Positions 15,906 through 24,472 are shown, counted from the stretch's first letter. The stretch is 64,000 bases of DNA from Pseudomonas pohangensis (GCF_900105995.1 NZ_LT629785.1:1798001-1862000); one strand, 5' to 3'. Notes: generated by a model not told the origin, from the letters alone. Translations and numbers: made by a program.

Positions 15906-16427
15906 TCAGCTCCGTAGTGCCGGCAGGGATTCGTCCCCGGGAATAAAACGCAAGGCCACGCCGTTGTTGCACCAGCGCTCGCCCCGCGGTTGCGGGCCGT
16001 CATCGAACACATGGCCCTGATGCCCGCCACAGCGCGCACAGTGATATTCGGTGCGGGTCATGAACAGGCGATTGTCCTGTTTGAGCCCCATGTGGCCGGC
16101 AATCGGCTGGGTAAAACTGGGCCAGCCGGTGCCGCTGTCAAACTTGAACTGGCTGCTGAACAGCGGCAGATAGCAGGCCGCGCAGATATAAGTGCCCTCG
16201 CGCTTTTCCTGATTCAGCGGGCTGCTGCCGGCGCGTTCGGTGTCTTCCTCGAACAGCACGGCGTAGGCTTGCGGCGAGACCAGCCCCTGCCAGTGGCTGT
16301 GCGGCACATCCAGCGCCACCACCGTAGGTGCGCCGGTTTCACTGGCGGCCAGCGACATTCGCGCCTGGCCGAACAGCGGCAGCGCCGGCAACAGGGAAAA
16401 TACTTTGAGCATTGCACGTCTTTTCAT
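15906..16427 (-). CDS. msrB: exported peptide-methionine (R)-S-oxide reductase MsrB, twin-arginine-like leader
   Basis: This 173-aa enzyme reduces the R-epimer of methionine sulfoxide. Zn ligands are Cys82, Cys85, Cys130 and Cys133 (two CxxC pairs), and the catalytic Cys153 is in 'GERWCNNGVALRF'. The core 'FKFDSGTGWPSF' is intact. The leader begins 'MKRRAMLKVFSLLPALPLF', an Arg-Arg-x-x-Leu-Lys pattern followed by a hydrophobic stretch, compatible with Tat export. With the exported MsrA directly downstream it forms a complete periplasmic methionine-repair pair. Confidence 0.93.
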   Translation of the reverse strand: MKRRAMLKVFSLLPALPLFGQARMSLAASETGAPTVVALDVPHSHWQGLVSPQAYAVLFEEDTERAGSSPLNQEKREGTYICAACYLPLFSSQFKFDSGTGWPSFTQPIAGHMGLKQDNRLFMTRTEYHCARCGGHQGHVFDDGPQPRGERWCNNGVALRFIPGDESLPALRS

Positions 16428-16563
16428 GACAGTTCTCGTTTGGGTTGTCTGTGCTATAGAGCGATGATGGGCAATGTTGTTACAGCCAGCAGGAAACTAT
16501 TCCAGCGGGCAGATGTAAGCAAATATGCACTGCCCGCCAGGCAGGACCCACAACGGAGATTCC

Positions 16564-16992
16564 ATGAAAGATCAGCCTTACCGTTTCAGCCTGGGCGCGG
16601 ATGCCGGGGCCAGGGATGTCGTATTCCGGCAACTGGAGCACTTCAACCTGCAGCAGGTTGGCGACCTGATCTACGAGGACTTCCAGCTGTACGCCCGCAA
16701 CGCCAGCGACGAAGTAGTTGGCGGGATGTTCGGCCACTCGGGACTGGGCTGGCTGTATATCGACTACTTCTGGGTACAGGATGACCAGCGCAGCAAGGGG
16801 CTCGGCCAGCAGCTGCTCAGGCAGGCCGAAGAACTGGCGCTGGCCAGGGGTTGCAGCGGCGTATTCCTGTATACCTACAGCTTCCAGGCGCCGGGCTTTT
16901 ACCGCAAGCAGGGCTACCAGTTGATGGGCGTACTGGAAGACTGTCCGCCCGGACACCAGCGTTTCTACCTGAAGAAGCGGCTGGAACAGTAG
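16564..16992 (+). CDS. GNAT family N-acetyltransferase
   Basis: This 142-aa cytosolic protein has the acetyl-CoA-binding motif A pattern 'VQDDQRSKGLGQQLLRQAEELA' (R-x-x-G-x-G, residues about 72-93) and a late 'YSFQAPGFYRKQGYQLMG' strand-helix typical of GNAT enzymes. ATG 16564 has ACGGAG seven bases upstream. The acceptor (small molecule or protein) cannot be deduced, and neighbours give no clue. Confidence 0.85.
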   Translation: MKDQPYRFSLGADAGARDVVFRQLEHFNLQQVGDLIYEDFQLYARNASDEVVGGMFGHSGLGWLYIDYFWVQDDQRSKGLGQQLLRQAEELALARGCSGVFLYTYSFQAPGFYRKQGYQLMGVLEDCPPGHQRFYLKKRLEQ

Positions 16993-17011
16993 CAGGCCGG
17001 ATTACTTTCCC

Positions 17012-17066
17012 GTCAGCCCACCAAAACCCTGACGCCGCGACGGTGGGCTGAAGCCCACCCTGCGGC
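17012..17066. repeat. REP/BIME element
   Basis: A half unit GTCAGCCCACC is followed by the inverted core GGTGGGCTGAAGCCCACC and 'CTGCGG', giving two opposed REP halves. It sits downstream of the GNAT gene and belongs to the same family as 6113-6163. Confidence 0.75.
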
Positions 17067-17217
17067 CACCCCGATCTCGGCCAGCAGTGCTTCCGCAAAA
17101 GGTAACTGCTATATGGTCTTTGCCAGCCTGTGCACCCAACTGACCTCGCACTCCCGAGCATGCTAGGCTGCCTGGACTTGTAATCCTTTCCATTTTCATC
17201 AGTCGGGGAAGCACTCC

Positions 17218-18195
17218 ATGGCACGCAGCGCATTTGTCACCGGTGGTACCGGATTCGTCGGCCTCAATCTGGTACACAAGCTCAAGAGTGATGGCTGGGA
17301 CGTGACTGCACTGCATCGCGCCAGTTCGGATCTGAGCTTTCTCAAACGCTTCGAACCCAAGCTGGCCAAGGGTGAAATTACCGATGCCACCTCGCTGCTG
17401 GCAGCCCTGCCGGAAGGCGTGGATACCCTGTTCCATGTCGCCGGCAATACCAACATGTGGCACAAGGGTAACGCCCGACAAACCCGCGAGAATGTCGAGG
17501 GCACGCGCAATGTGGTCGAGGCAGCACTGGCCAGGGGTGTGCGGCGGCTGATTGTCACTTCGTCGATTTCCGCCTATGGCCCGGTCAGCGGCGTGATTAC
17601 CGAGGAGACGCCAAGTCTGGCAGCCAGCTCGACGGTCAATTACGAGCTGAGCAAATGGCAGGCCCAGGAGGTTGCCAGAGACGCAATGTCTCGCGGTCTC
17701 GAGGTGGTGATCATGCAGCCCGGCGCGATCATGGGCCCCTACGACATCGGCACCTGGTCACGCATGTTTCCGCTGGTACGCGATGGCAAGATGAACAGCG
17801 TGCCGCAGGCCGGTCTGACTTTCGCCCATGTCCGTGAAGTGGTCGCCGCCCATGTCGCCGCCGCCGACAAGGCACCCAATGGCAGCCAGTACCTGCTCGG
17901 CGGGGAAAACCGCAGCATGCTCGAGCTGATCCAGCTGATCGAAAAGACCCTGGGCAAGCCGGCCAAAGCCAAAACCGTACCTACCCCGCTGCTCAAGGTG
18001 GTTGCCGCGGTCAGCGACCTGATCAGCAACTTCACCAACAAGGAGCCGGCACTGACCCCGGAGATGGTCAAGTGTTTCGGCAGTCTCACCATCACTGCGG
18101 AAAAGGCGCAGCGCGAGCTGGGCTTCAAGGTCGTCAGCCTGGAAGAGATGGTCAAGGACTGTTACGACTGGATGCGTGCCGAAGGGCGTATCTGA
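17218..18195 (+). CDS. NAD(P)-dependent epimerase/dehydratase (extended SDR)
   Basis: This 325-aa protein has the Rossmann motif 'GGTGFVG' (residues 9-15), 'LFHVAGNTNMW', the catalytic 'SS-S' followed by 'NYELSK' (Tyr-x3-Lys), and 'MQPGAIMGPYD'. It is most like dihydroflavonol-reductase/3-beta-hydroxysteroid-dehydrogenase-type extended SDRs, which oxidise or reduce hydroxyls on hydrophobic substrates. ATG 17218 follows GGGGAAG. It is convergent with the AraC gene (40-base gap) and lies beside the fatty-acyl catabolic operon, so a role in that pathway is possible but unproven. Confidence 0.85.
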   Translation: MARSAFVTGGTGFVGLNLVHKLKSDGWDVTALHRASSDLSFLKRFEPKLAKGEITDATSLLAALPEGVDTLFHVAGNTNMWHKGNARQTRENVEGTRNVVEAALARGVRRLIVTSSISAYGPVSGVITEETPSLAASSTVNYELSKWQAQEVARDAMSRGLEVVIMQPGAIMGPYDIGTWSRMFPLVRDGKMNSVPQAGLTFAHVREVVAAHVAAADKAPNGSQYLLGGENRSMLELIQLIEKTLGKPAKAKTVPTPLLKVVAAVSDLISNFTNKEPALTPEMVKCFGSLTITAEKAQRELGFKVVSLEEMVKDCYDWMRAEGRI

Positions 18196-18235
18196 GCCGC
18201 GTCATCCAGCCAGGGCCAACCGCCAGCGCCTGCCG

Positions 18236-19090
18236 CTAGCGAAGTTGTGTCCGGTATTGCGCCGGCGTGGCGGCATGTGCAGCGCGGAAGCAGGCGGTGA
18301 AATGGCTCTGGCTGCTGAAGCCGCAATCTTCGGCAATCCGCGATATCGGCTGACTGGTGGTAGCGAGAAACTTGCGCGCCTGCTCCAGGCGTGCCGCCAT
18401 CACGTAGCTATGCACCGGCACGCCGAGGGCTTCATGAAACAGCCGGCGGAAATGCGCAATGCTGACCCCGGCCAAACCGGCCAGCTGTTGTGCCGAGAGA
18501 TCCTCGGCCAGATGCTCGCGGATATACGGCAGGACTTTCTGCAAGCGCTGAAAGTGCACATGCCGGGGCAGCAGCGCCGTGGTTGCCGGCGTCGTCAATG
18601 CGCGGTACGTCTGCTCCAGCATCACATCGGCGAGTTTCTCCATGAAACGCTCATCGGCCGCACTGCCCTTCTGCAACTCGTTGAGCAATTGCAGAGCTAT
18701 CGAACCGACCAGCGTGTCGCTGAACTGAAGCGGCTGCGTTGACTTCGCGGTGAGGCTGGTGAACCGCTCGATCGGCAATCCCGGCTGAGTAGAGAAATAA
18801 AACACCGCAAAGTCGGTAACCCCGTTGTAGTGCCAGTGCGTGGGGCAATTGCGTGGAATCAGCAGTGACTGACTGGGCAGGTTCTCCGAACGCCAGTTGC
18901 CCTGCTCACCTTCCTGCACCCGCGCCCCGCCGAACTGGGTGACCAGCCCGATACCGTCCAGCCCGCTGACCGAACGATCAACGCCGTTGAGCAGATAGCG
19001 TTCGACTTGCAACGGAATTTCTCCGCCAATCGAGCCCTCGAGAATGGGTAGGCTGCCCAGTTCTTTCCGCGTATTTTGCCAGCTGTCCAC
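18236..19090 (-). CDS. AraC-family transcriptional regulator (paralogue 1)
   Basis: This 284-aa regulator has an N-terminal cupin-like sensor part ('LIPRNCPTHWHYNGVTDFAVFYF') and a C-terminal double helix-turn-helix ('LSAQQLAGLAGVSIAHFRRLFHEALGVP', 'ISRIAEDCGFSSQSHFTACFRAAHAATPAQYR'). The start is GTG at 19090, with GAGGA eight bases upstream. It is divergent from the acyl-CoA dehydrogenase operon and is likely its activator. It is clearly paralogous to the AraC protein at 51192 along its whole length, and both genes share an identical 15-bp element before the start. Confidence 0.92.
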   Translation of the reverse strand: MDSWQNTRKELGSLPILEGSIGGEIPLQVERYLLNGVDRSVSGLDGIGLVTQFGGARVQEGEQGNWRSENLPSQSLLIPRNCPTHWHYNGVTDFAVFYFSTQPGLPIERFTSLTAKSTQPLQFSDTLVGSIALQLLNELQKGSAADERFMEKLADVMLEQTYRALTTPATTALLPRHVHFQRLQKVLPYIREHLAEDLSAQQLAGLAGVSIAHFRRLFHEALGVPVHSYVMAARLEQARKFLATTSQPISRIAEDCGFSSQSHFTACFRAAHAATPAQYRTQLR

Positions 19091-19110
19091 GAGTCATCCT
19101 CATGATCGGA

Positions 19111-19125
19111 TTTTGATAAATATAC
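19111..19125 (-). promoter_or_regulatory. 15-bp element shared by both AraC paralogue promoters (copy 1)
   Basis: Read in the direction of the AraC gene the sequence is GTATATTTATCAAAA, ending 20 bases before the GTG start. The same 15 bases occur at 51154-51168, 23 bases before the start of the second AraC paralogue. It could be an autoregulatory operator or part of a conserved -10 region (TATATT); no good -35 box is seen at the usual distance. The divergent acyl-CoA dehydrogenase gene begins about 95 bases away. Confidence 0.55.
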
Positions 19126-19220
19126 GCTCAGCAGATGAAAGTTGCCTGCCTCAGTCCCACCCAGAATGGTGCGGACATTTGCCAGGCCCTGACCAATAAC
19201 TTTCCGAGGAGCATGCTGCC

Positions 19221-20501
19221 ATGAACCTGTCTCAAGAACTGAAACTGCCTGAAGTCGGTCTGACCGGCTTTGAAACCCCGCTCAATGCAGACGAACAGGC
19301 GATTCAGGCCAGTGCACATCGCTTCGCCAGGGAAGTCCTGCGCCCACTGGGCCGTGAACTGGACAAGATGACCGCCGAGCAGGTGATCGCTCCCGGCTCG
19401 CCCTATTACAGCGTATTTGCCGAAGCAGCCAAGCTCGGCCTGGACTCCGACCTGCTGGCACAGCTGCCACCGGACATGGCAGTGCGTGTCGAGTCGATGA
19501 TCGGCGAGGAAATGGGCTGGGGTGATGCCGGTCTGGCGATTTCGCTGGGCGCTGCCGGCTTCCCGCTGGAAATGGCCAAGGCCGTCGGCAACCAGGAGCT
19601 GATCGAATTGTGCACCGGCAAGATCGGTTGCTGGATGATCACCCACCCGGACAAGGGCAGTGATGTCACCGTCTACGACATCAAGCGTGACTGGCCGAGC
19701 GGCGCCCAGGGCAACAAAGGCAACATGTTGGCCAAGGTCGGCAAGGACGAAATCATCATCAATGGCCAGTGCTCGGCCTGGGTCTCCAACGGTGCCGTGG
19801 CACAGGTGGCGCTGGGTTATCTGGGCGCCGACTACGGAAACGGTTTCTTCGACGCCGATGGCCGCCCGCATGGGGTTGCCGTAATCATTCCGCTGGACCT
19901 GCCCGGTGTATCCAGGGGCAAGCCGCTGGACAAACTGGGCCAGCGCTCGCTGCCCCAGGGTGAAATCTACTTCGACAATGTCAAGCTGCCAAAGCGCTTC
20001 GCCGTGGCCCTGCAGGATGAGTACTACGGCAACCATACCTCGGCCTGGTCGTATGCCGGCACCCATATGGGCCAGACCTTTACCGGTGTCGCCCGCGCCG
20101 CCTTCGAGCTGGCCCTGCAGTACTGCCACGAACGCAAACAAGGCGGCCAGCTGCTGATCGACCACCAGCTCACGCGCTTCCGCCTCGGCGACATGCTGCG
20201 CCGGGTGGAGCTGTGCCGTGGCGTGGCCCGCCGCTCGCTGGCCTATGCCCGGCAGACGCCCCATGGGCATGCCTACGCCACCGCTTCGGCGAAAGTTACC
20301 GTTACCCAGGAATGCATGCAGGTGGTTGATGAGGCCCTGCAACTGTTTGGCGGTGCCGGCCTGTCACGCGAGTACGCCATCGAAAAAATCTACCGCGATG
20401 CACGCGCCGCGCTGGTCGAAGACGGTGAAAACCGCGTGCTGACCATGCGTCTGGGCATGCTCGCCCAGCAGCTGTATGCCGAAGGCTGGTCGCAGAACTG
20501 A
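19221..20501 (+). CDS. acyl-CoA dehydrogenase family flavoprotein
   Basis: This 426-aa protein follows the acyl-CoA dehydrogenase plan: helical N-domain ('DEQAIQASAHRFAREVLRPLGRELD'), middle beta-domain ('CWMITHPDKGSDV'), and C-terminal helical FAD domain ending 'QLFGGAGLSREYAIEKIYRDARAALVEDGENRVLTMR'. These enzymes alpha,beta-desaturate acyl-CoA thioesters using FAD and pass electrons to ETF. It is the first gene of a same-strand operon with a reductase, a CoA ligase, an SDR, a small membrane protein and a thiolase. GAGGAG lies about ten bases before ATG. Confidence 0.9.
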   Translation: MNLSQELKLPEVGLTGFETPLNADEQAIQASAHRFAREVLRPLGRELDKMTAEQVIAPGSPYYSVFAEAAKLGLDSDLLAQLPPDMAVRVESMIGEEMGWGDAGLAISLGAAGFPLEMAKAVGNQELIELCTGKIGCWMITHPDKGSDVTVYDIKRDWPSGAQGNKGNMLAKVGKDEIIINGQCSAWVSNGAVAQVALGYLGADYGNGFFDADGRPHGVAVIIPLDLPGVSRGKPLDKLGQRSLPQGEIYFDNVKLPKRFAVALQDEYYGNHTSAWSYAGTHMGQTFTGVARAAFELALQYCHERKQGGQLLIDHQLTRFRLGDMLRRVELCRGVARRSLAYARQTPHGHAYATASAKVTVTQECMQVVDEALQLFGGAGLSREYAIEKIYRDARAALVEDGENRVLTMRLGMLAQQLYAEGWSQN

Positions 20502-20556
20502 TTGACCAGCAACCGATTACCCACCAACCGAACCGAACAATTCGAGGGCAAATAAA

Positions 20557-21690
20557 ATGGCCAAGTACCCCGTAGTTGTATATGGCGCCAGTGGCTACAC
20601 CGGCATGCTCACCATGGACTGGCTGATTGACCAGAACATCCCCTTCACCTGCGTTGCACGTAACGCCAAGCGCACCGAGGAGATGATGGCGCAGCGCGTG
20701 GTGCGCCTGGAAAGTGCCACCTATGAAATCATCGAGTGCGAACATAACGTCGAATCGCTGATCAAGGCCTTCAAGGGCGCGAAAGTGGTGTGCAACACCG
20801 TGGGGCCGTTCATCAACTTCGGCGCGGCGACCGTGGAAGCTGCGCTCAAGGCCGGTTGTCACCACCTGGACACCACCGGTGAGCAGCTCTACATGCGCAA
20901 CGTACGCGCCGAATTCGGCGAAGATTATCGCCAGGCCGGACTGTTGCTCGCACCCTCCACTTCCTACATGTACACCTTTGCCGAAATCGCCGCCGAACTG
21001 GCGCTGGAAGTCGAAGGCATCGACGCGCTGGAAACCGCCACCATCGGCCGTGGCCCGCGCACCGGCGCAGCTGGCGTGACTGTCGGCTCGACCGCCTCGA
21101 TCTTCGAGCTGGCGCGTAGCCAGCAGTGCTACCTGTGGGAAAACCAGCTGGTGGATCACCCGATCACTGCGTCTTTCAATGTGGTGACCCCGGAGTTCAT
21201 GCAGCCGGTGTTCTCGCTGCCCTGGGGCGGTACTTCGCTGCCGATCTTCTATGAAACCGACCCGCGCGTGCGTTCGTGCATTTCCAGCGTCGGCTTCTAC
21301 GACAACAACGTGATGCAGATGGTCCACGGCTTCACCCAGAAGTGGGAAGCCGAGTACAAGCATCTGTCCACTGAACAGCAGAACGCCATCATCAAGGGCA
21401 TAGTCGATTCCACCACACCGTCGATGCCGCCACGCGAGCGCACCACCATCCAGCGTTCGGTGGACTTCGCCATCGGTCGCGGCAACCTGGCTGCCGTGCG
21501 CGCCACCGTGCATGGCGTGACGCCGTATATTTCCACCGGCGCGCTGCAGGTTGCCACTGCGATCAAGCTGCTGGATGGCGAGACCAGCAAGGTCGGTTTT
21601 GCTTCGGCTTGCAAGGCCATGGGCCATCGCTACCTGCTCGGCTTCCTCGAACAGCGCGGCCTGGCTCGTGCCACGGTTACGCCGCTGTAA
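20557..21690 (+). CDS. saccharopine-dehydrogenase-like NAD(P)-binding oxidoreductase
   Basis: This 377-aa protein has an N-terminal Rossmann fold 'VVVYGASGYTGMLTMDWL' (residues 6-23), then 'AKVVCNTVGPFINFGAATVEAALKAGCHHLDTTGE', the standard core of the saccharopine-dehydrogenase NADP-binding family that also includes mycobacterial trans-acting enoyl reductases. It is not a lysine-pathway enzyme by context: it lies between an acyl-CoA dehydrogenase and an acyl-CoA ligase, so reduction of an acyl intermediate is a fair guess. GAGGG lies about nine bases before ATG 20557. Confidence 0.82.
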   Translation: MAKYPVVVYGASGYTGMLTMDWLIDQNIPFTCVARNAKRTEEMMAQRVVRLESATYEIIECEHNVESLIKAFKGAKVVCNTVGPFINFGAATVEAALKAGCHHLDTTGEQLYMRNVRAEFGEDYRQAGLLLAPSTSYMYTFAEIAAELALEVEGIDALETATIGRGPRTGAAGVTVGSTASIFELARSQQCYLWENQLVDHPITASFNVVTPEFMQPVFSLPWGGTSLPIFYETDPRVRSCISSVGFYDNNVMQMVHGFTQKWEAEYKHLSTEQQNAIIKGIVDSTTPSMPPRERTTIQRSVDFAIGRGNLAAVRATVHGVTPYISTGALQVATAIKLLDGETSKVGFASACKAMGHRYLLGFLEQRGLARATVTPL

Positions 21691-21702
21691 GCGGACTTAA
21701 CT

Positions 21703-21780
21703 TAGGGTGGGCGTAGGGTGGGCTTCAGCCCACCAAGGTACTTGCGCCGAAATGTGGTGGGCTGAAGCCCACCCTACATC
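21703..21780. repeat. BIME: paired inverted REP units with 11-bp tail repeats
   Basis: GGGTGGGCTTCAGCCCACC on the left faces the inverted unit GGTGGGCTGAAGCCCACCC on the right, with a spacer of about 25 bases. The left end carries a tandem TAGGGTGGGCG/TAGGGTGGGCT pair (11-bp period). It lies inside the catabolic operon, between the reductase and the ligase, where it could reduce downstream expression. Confidence 0.8.
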
Positions 21781-21827
21781 CCTACGCCACTACGCCGCCC
21801 TACCAATCACTGAGCGAGTACAACCCG

Positions 21828-23396
21828 ATGGCCATCATTGATTTCTTTGACCGTGGCTGGCGCAGCAACCCCAAGGGCGCCGCATACATTCAGGACGAGC
21901 GCGAGTACAGCTTCAACGAAGTGGGTGAGCTTTCCTGCCGGATTGCCAACGCCCTGCTTGCGCAAGGCCTGCCCAAGGAAACCAAAGGTGCCGTCTGGGC
22001 GCTGAACGATGTCACCGCCTGGACCTGCACCCTGGGCCTGTGGCGCGCCAATATGTGCTGGCTGCCGGTCGGCGCACGCAACGCTGCCGAAGAGAACCAC
22101 TACGTACTGGATGCCTTCGACTGCGAAATCCTGTTTTTCCAGAAATACTTCGCCAGCGTGATTGCCGAACTGCAACCACGCCTGCCAAAAATCAAGCACT
22201 GGATCTGCATCGATGGTGAAGCACCGGAAGTCGCCGGTGCGGTTTCGCTGCAAGCCTGGAGCAAGGATCAGCCATGCACCTCGCCGATGGTCAGCGTCGA
22301 CATGGACGACATGGTCATGCTCTCCGCCACCGGCGGCACCACGGGTATGCCGAAGGGTGTGATGAACACCCACCGCAGCGCCCAGACCTTCTGCGCGCAC
22401 TTCCTGTTCGGCTGCCCTTACGGCTCCGAGGAGCACGTGGTCAATCTGGCCGCTGCCCCCATGACCCACACGGCCGGTTTGCTGTCGCTGCCCTGTACTT
22501 CGCGCGGTGGCACCGTGGTGGTGGTCACCAGGCCCGACCCGGCCCTGCTGCTTGCTGCGATTCCGCAATACAAGGTCACCGAGATGTTCCTGCCGCCGAC
22601 GGTGATCTACCGCCTGCTGGATATTCCGGACTTGAACAGGAAGGTCGACTTCTCCTCGCTCAAGTACTTCATGTACGGCGCCGCGCCGATGTCGGTGGAG
22701 AAACTCAAGCAAGCCATCGAAGTGATCGGCCCGGTGATGATGGGCGGCTATGGCCAGACCGAATGCCCGGCATCGATTGCCTACCTGCCACCGGATGCAC
22801 ACTTCGTCGGCGGCAAGGTCGCCAGCGATGCTCGCCTGTCCTCGGTCGGCAAGCCCAACCCGCTGATCCGCGTGGAGATCATGGACGACGACAAGCGGAT
22901 TCTCGCCCAGGGCGAAACCGGCGAGATCTGCGTGCGTGGCGACCTGCTGATGCGCGGCTACTACAAGGCCCCGGACAAGACCGCCGAAACCATCATCGAC
23001 GGCTGGCTGCACACCGGCGATATCGGCCATATCGATGCCGAGGGCTATCTGCACATCACCGACCGCAAGAAGGACATGATCATCAGCGGTGGTTTCAACG
23101 TCTATCCCAGCGAAGTTGAACAGGTGCTCTGGGCCCACCCGGCGGTACAGGACTGCGCGGTGATCGGCGTGCCCGATGCCCAGTGGGGCGAAGCGGTGAA
23201 AGCGGTGGTCGAGCTGAATGCCGGCCAGAGCGTCAGCGCCGCAGCGCTGATCGCCCTGTGCAAAGACAAGCTAGGCTCGGTGAAAGCGCCGAAGAGCGTC
23301 GACTTTATCGACACCCTGCCGCGCAGCCCGGTGGGCAAGGTACTGAAAAAGGACCTGCGTCAGCAGTACTGGAACGATGCACAGCGCAAGATCTGA
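21828..23396 (+). CDS. AMP-forming acyl-CoA synthetase
   Basis: This 522-aa ANL-superfamily ligase activates a carboxylic acid to its CoA thioester through an acyl-adenylate. Visible motifs are the P-loop 'LSATGGTTGMPKGVMNT' (about residue 166), 'GGYGQTE' (A5), 'WLHTGDIGHID' (A7), 'DRKKDMIISGGFNVYPSEVE' (A8) and the C-terminal catalytic Lys in 'PRSPVGKVLKKDLR'. Length is normal. It is the third gene of the operon. The substrate acid is unknown; several catabolic CoA ligases look alike. Confidence 0.92.
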   Translation: MAIIDFFDRGWRSNPKGAAYIQDEREYSFNEVGELSCRIANALLAQGLPKETKGAVWALNDVTAWTCTLGLWRANMCWLPVGARNAAEENHYVLDAFDCEILFFQKYFASVIAELQPRLPKIKHWICIDGEAPEVAGAVSLQAWSKDQPCTSPMVSVDMDDMVMLSATGGTTGMPKGVMNTHRSAQTFCAHFLFGCPYGSEEHVVNLAAAPMTHTAGLLSLPCTSRGGTVVVVTRPDPALLLAAIPQYKVTEMFLPPTVIYRLLDIPDLNRKVDFSSLKYFMYGAAPMSVEKLKQAIEVIGPVMMGGYGQTECPASIAYLPPDAHFVGGKVASDARLSSVGKPNPLIRVEIMDDDKRILAQGETGEICVRGDLLMRGYYKAPDKTAETIIDGWLHTGDIGHIDAEGYLHITDRKKDMIISGGFNVYPSEVEQVLWAHPAVQDCAVIGVPDAQWGEAVKAVVELNAGQSVSAAALIALCKDKLGSVKAPKSVDFIDTLPRSPVGKVLKKDLRQQYWNDAQRKI

Positions 23397-23409
23397 TAGC
23401 GCAGCAAAT

Positions 23410-23475
23410 CATGACCCATGGGAGTTGCTAAAGGCCTGACAGCTCGCGCCGAGGGCAAAGCTCCCACAAGCCAGT
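23410..23475. repeat. REP-like element of the CTCGCGCCGAGGGC family
   Basis: A left arm 'CATGGGAGTT' and a right arm 'AAGCTCCCACAAG' flank 'GCTCGCGCCGAGGGC'. The same building blocks recur in the repeats at 30574-30940, 37338-37680, 42861-43196 and 59833-59912. It fills most of the gap between the ligase and SDR genes. Confidence 0.6.
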
Positions 23476-23492
23476 TTTTATGAGGAATCACC

Positions 23493-24287
23493 ATGTTCAA
23501 CAATAAAGTAGTCGTTATCACCGGTGCCGGTTCGGGCATTGGCCGCGCACTGGCAATCCAGCTGGCCATTGCCGGCGCCAGACTGGCGCTGTCCGACGTC
23601 AACCAGGCCGGACTGGATGAAACCCTGCAACTGCTGCCCAGCGGCTGCACGGCCAAGGGCTACAAACTGGACGTGTCGTCCTGGGAGGCCTTTCAGGCAC
23701 ACGCCGAACAAGTCAAAACGGATTTCGGCACGGCCCATTACATCATCAACAATGCCGGTGCCACCGTCATCGGTACCGTTGCCCACACCTCGATTGAAGA
23801 ATTCGAGTGGCAGCTGGGCATCAACATGTGGGGCGTGCTGTATGGCACCAAAGCCTTCCTGCCGATGATGCTCGAGCAACGCGAAGGCTGCATCGTGAAT
23901 ATCTCCAGCGTGTTTGGCCTGCTGGGGTTTCCGACCCAGGGCGCCTACAACATGTCCAAGTTTGCCGTGCGCGGGCTGACCGAGTGCCTGTGGCAGGAAC
24001 TCGATGGCACTGGCGTCAGTGCGATCTGCGTACACCCGGGCGGCATCAAGACCAACATCGAAAAGGCCGGGCGCCGGGTCAAGGCTGCCGGTGCAGAAGA
24101 GTCAACCTTCTCCTCCCAGGCCGACAAGACGCTGACCACGCTGCCGGAAGATTGCGCTGCAGACATCATCAACGGCATGCGCAAGGGCCACAAACGCATC
24201 ATCACCGGCAACAAATCCACCACCATGTTCTGGCTGGGCCGACTGTTCCCCAACAGCTATCCGGCCATTCTCAAGCGCTTTTTATAA
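23493..24287 (+). CDS. short-chain dehydrogenase/reductase
   Basis: This 264-aa classical SDR has 'GAGSGIGRALA' (residues 9-19) for NAD(P), 'NNAG' (about residue 88), catalytic Ser in 'NISSVFGLLGFP', and 'YNMSK' (Tyr-x3-Lys). The end 'NSYPAILKRFL' suggests a hydrophobic, perhaps membrane-touching C-terminus, as in several lipid-acting SDRs. It is fourth in the operon; oxidation of a 3-hydroxy group is one possible role. ATG 23493 follows TGAGGAA. Confidence 0.9.
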   Translation: MFNNKVVVITGAGSGIGRALAIQLAIAGARLALSDVNQAGLDETLQLLPSGCTAKGYKLDVSSWEAFQAHAEQVKTDFGTAHYIINNAGATVIGTVAHTSIEEFEWQLGINMWGVLYGTKAFLPMMLEQREGCIVNISSVFGLLGFPTQGAYNMSKFAVRGLTECLWQELDGTGVSAICVHPGGIKTNIEKAGRRVKAAGAEESTFSSQADKTLTTLPEDCAADIINGMRKGHKRIITGNKSTTMFWLGRLFPNSYPAILKRFL

Positions 24288-24328
24288 GGTCCGCCGGCCA
24301 GGCTATCGCCTGCAGAAAAGGAACGCCC

Positions 24329-24472
24329 ATGAGCAGCCGCTACAGCAAGCAATTGTTCACCTCTGCAGCCGTGTTCAATTTCCTCGCCTGCGCCATCCTG
24401 TATGCCGTGTTGTTCTGGCGCTTTTACCTGCAGCAGGAAATCCCTGCAGGCAACCAAACCACCCACCCCTGA
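24329..24472 (+). CDS. 47-aa single-pass membrane peptide in catabolic operon
   Basis: This short ORF, below usual length cut-offs, has ATG 24329 with AAAAGGAA eight bases upstream and lies between the SDR and the thiolase, with 36 bases to the next start. The peptide has a basic N-terminus ('MSSRYSK'), one strongly hydrophobic segment (residues about 11-30, 'AAVFNFLACAILYAVLFW') and a polar tail. It matches no family I know. A role anchoring or regulating an operon enzyme at the membrane is conceivable; its size and site make it likely to be translated. Confidence 0.65.
   Translation: MSSRYSKQLFTSAAVFNFLACAILYAVLFWRFYLQQEIPAGNQTTHP

Noticed and set aside
19097..19097. ATG start for the AraC gene at 19097
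   Set aside because: It is out of frame with the AraC coding sequence; the GTG at 19090 is in frame and has GAGGA at a good distance.
21807..23138. 443-codon minus-strand frame over the acyl-CoA ligase gene
   Set aside because: Antisense to unmistakable ANL ligase motifs; no ribosome site and a composition typical of shadow frames.
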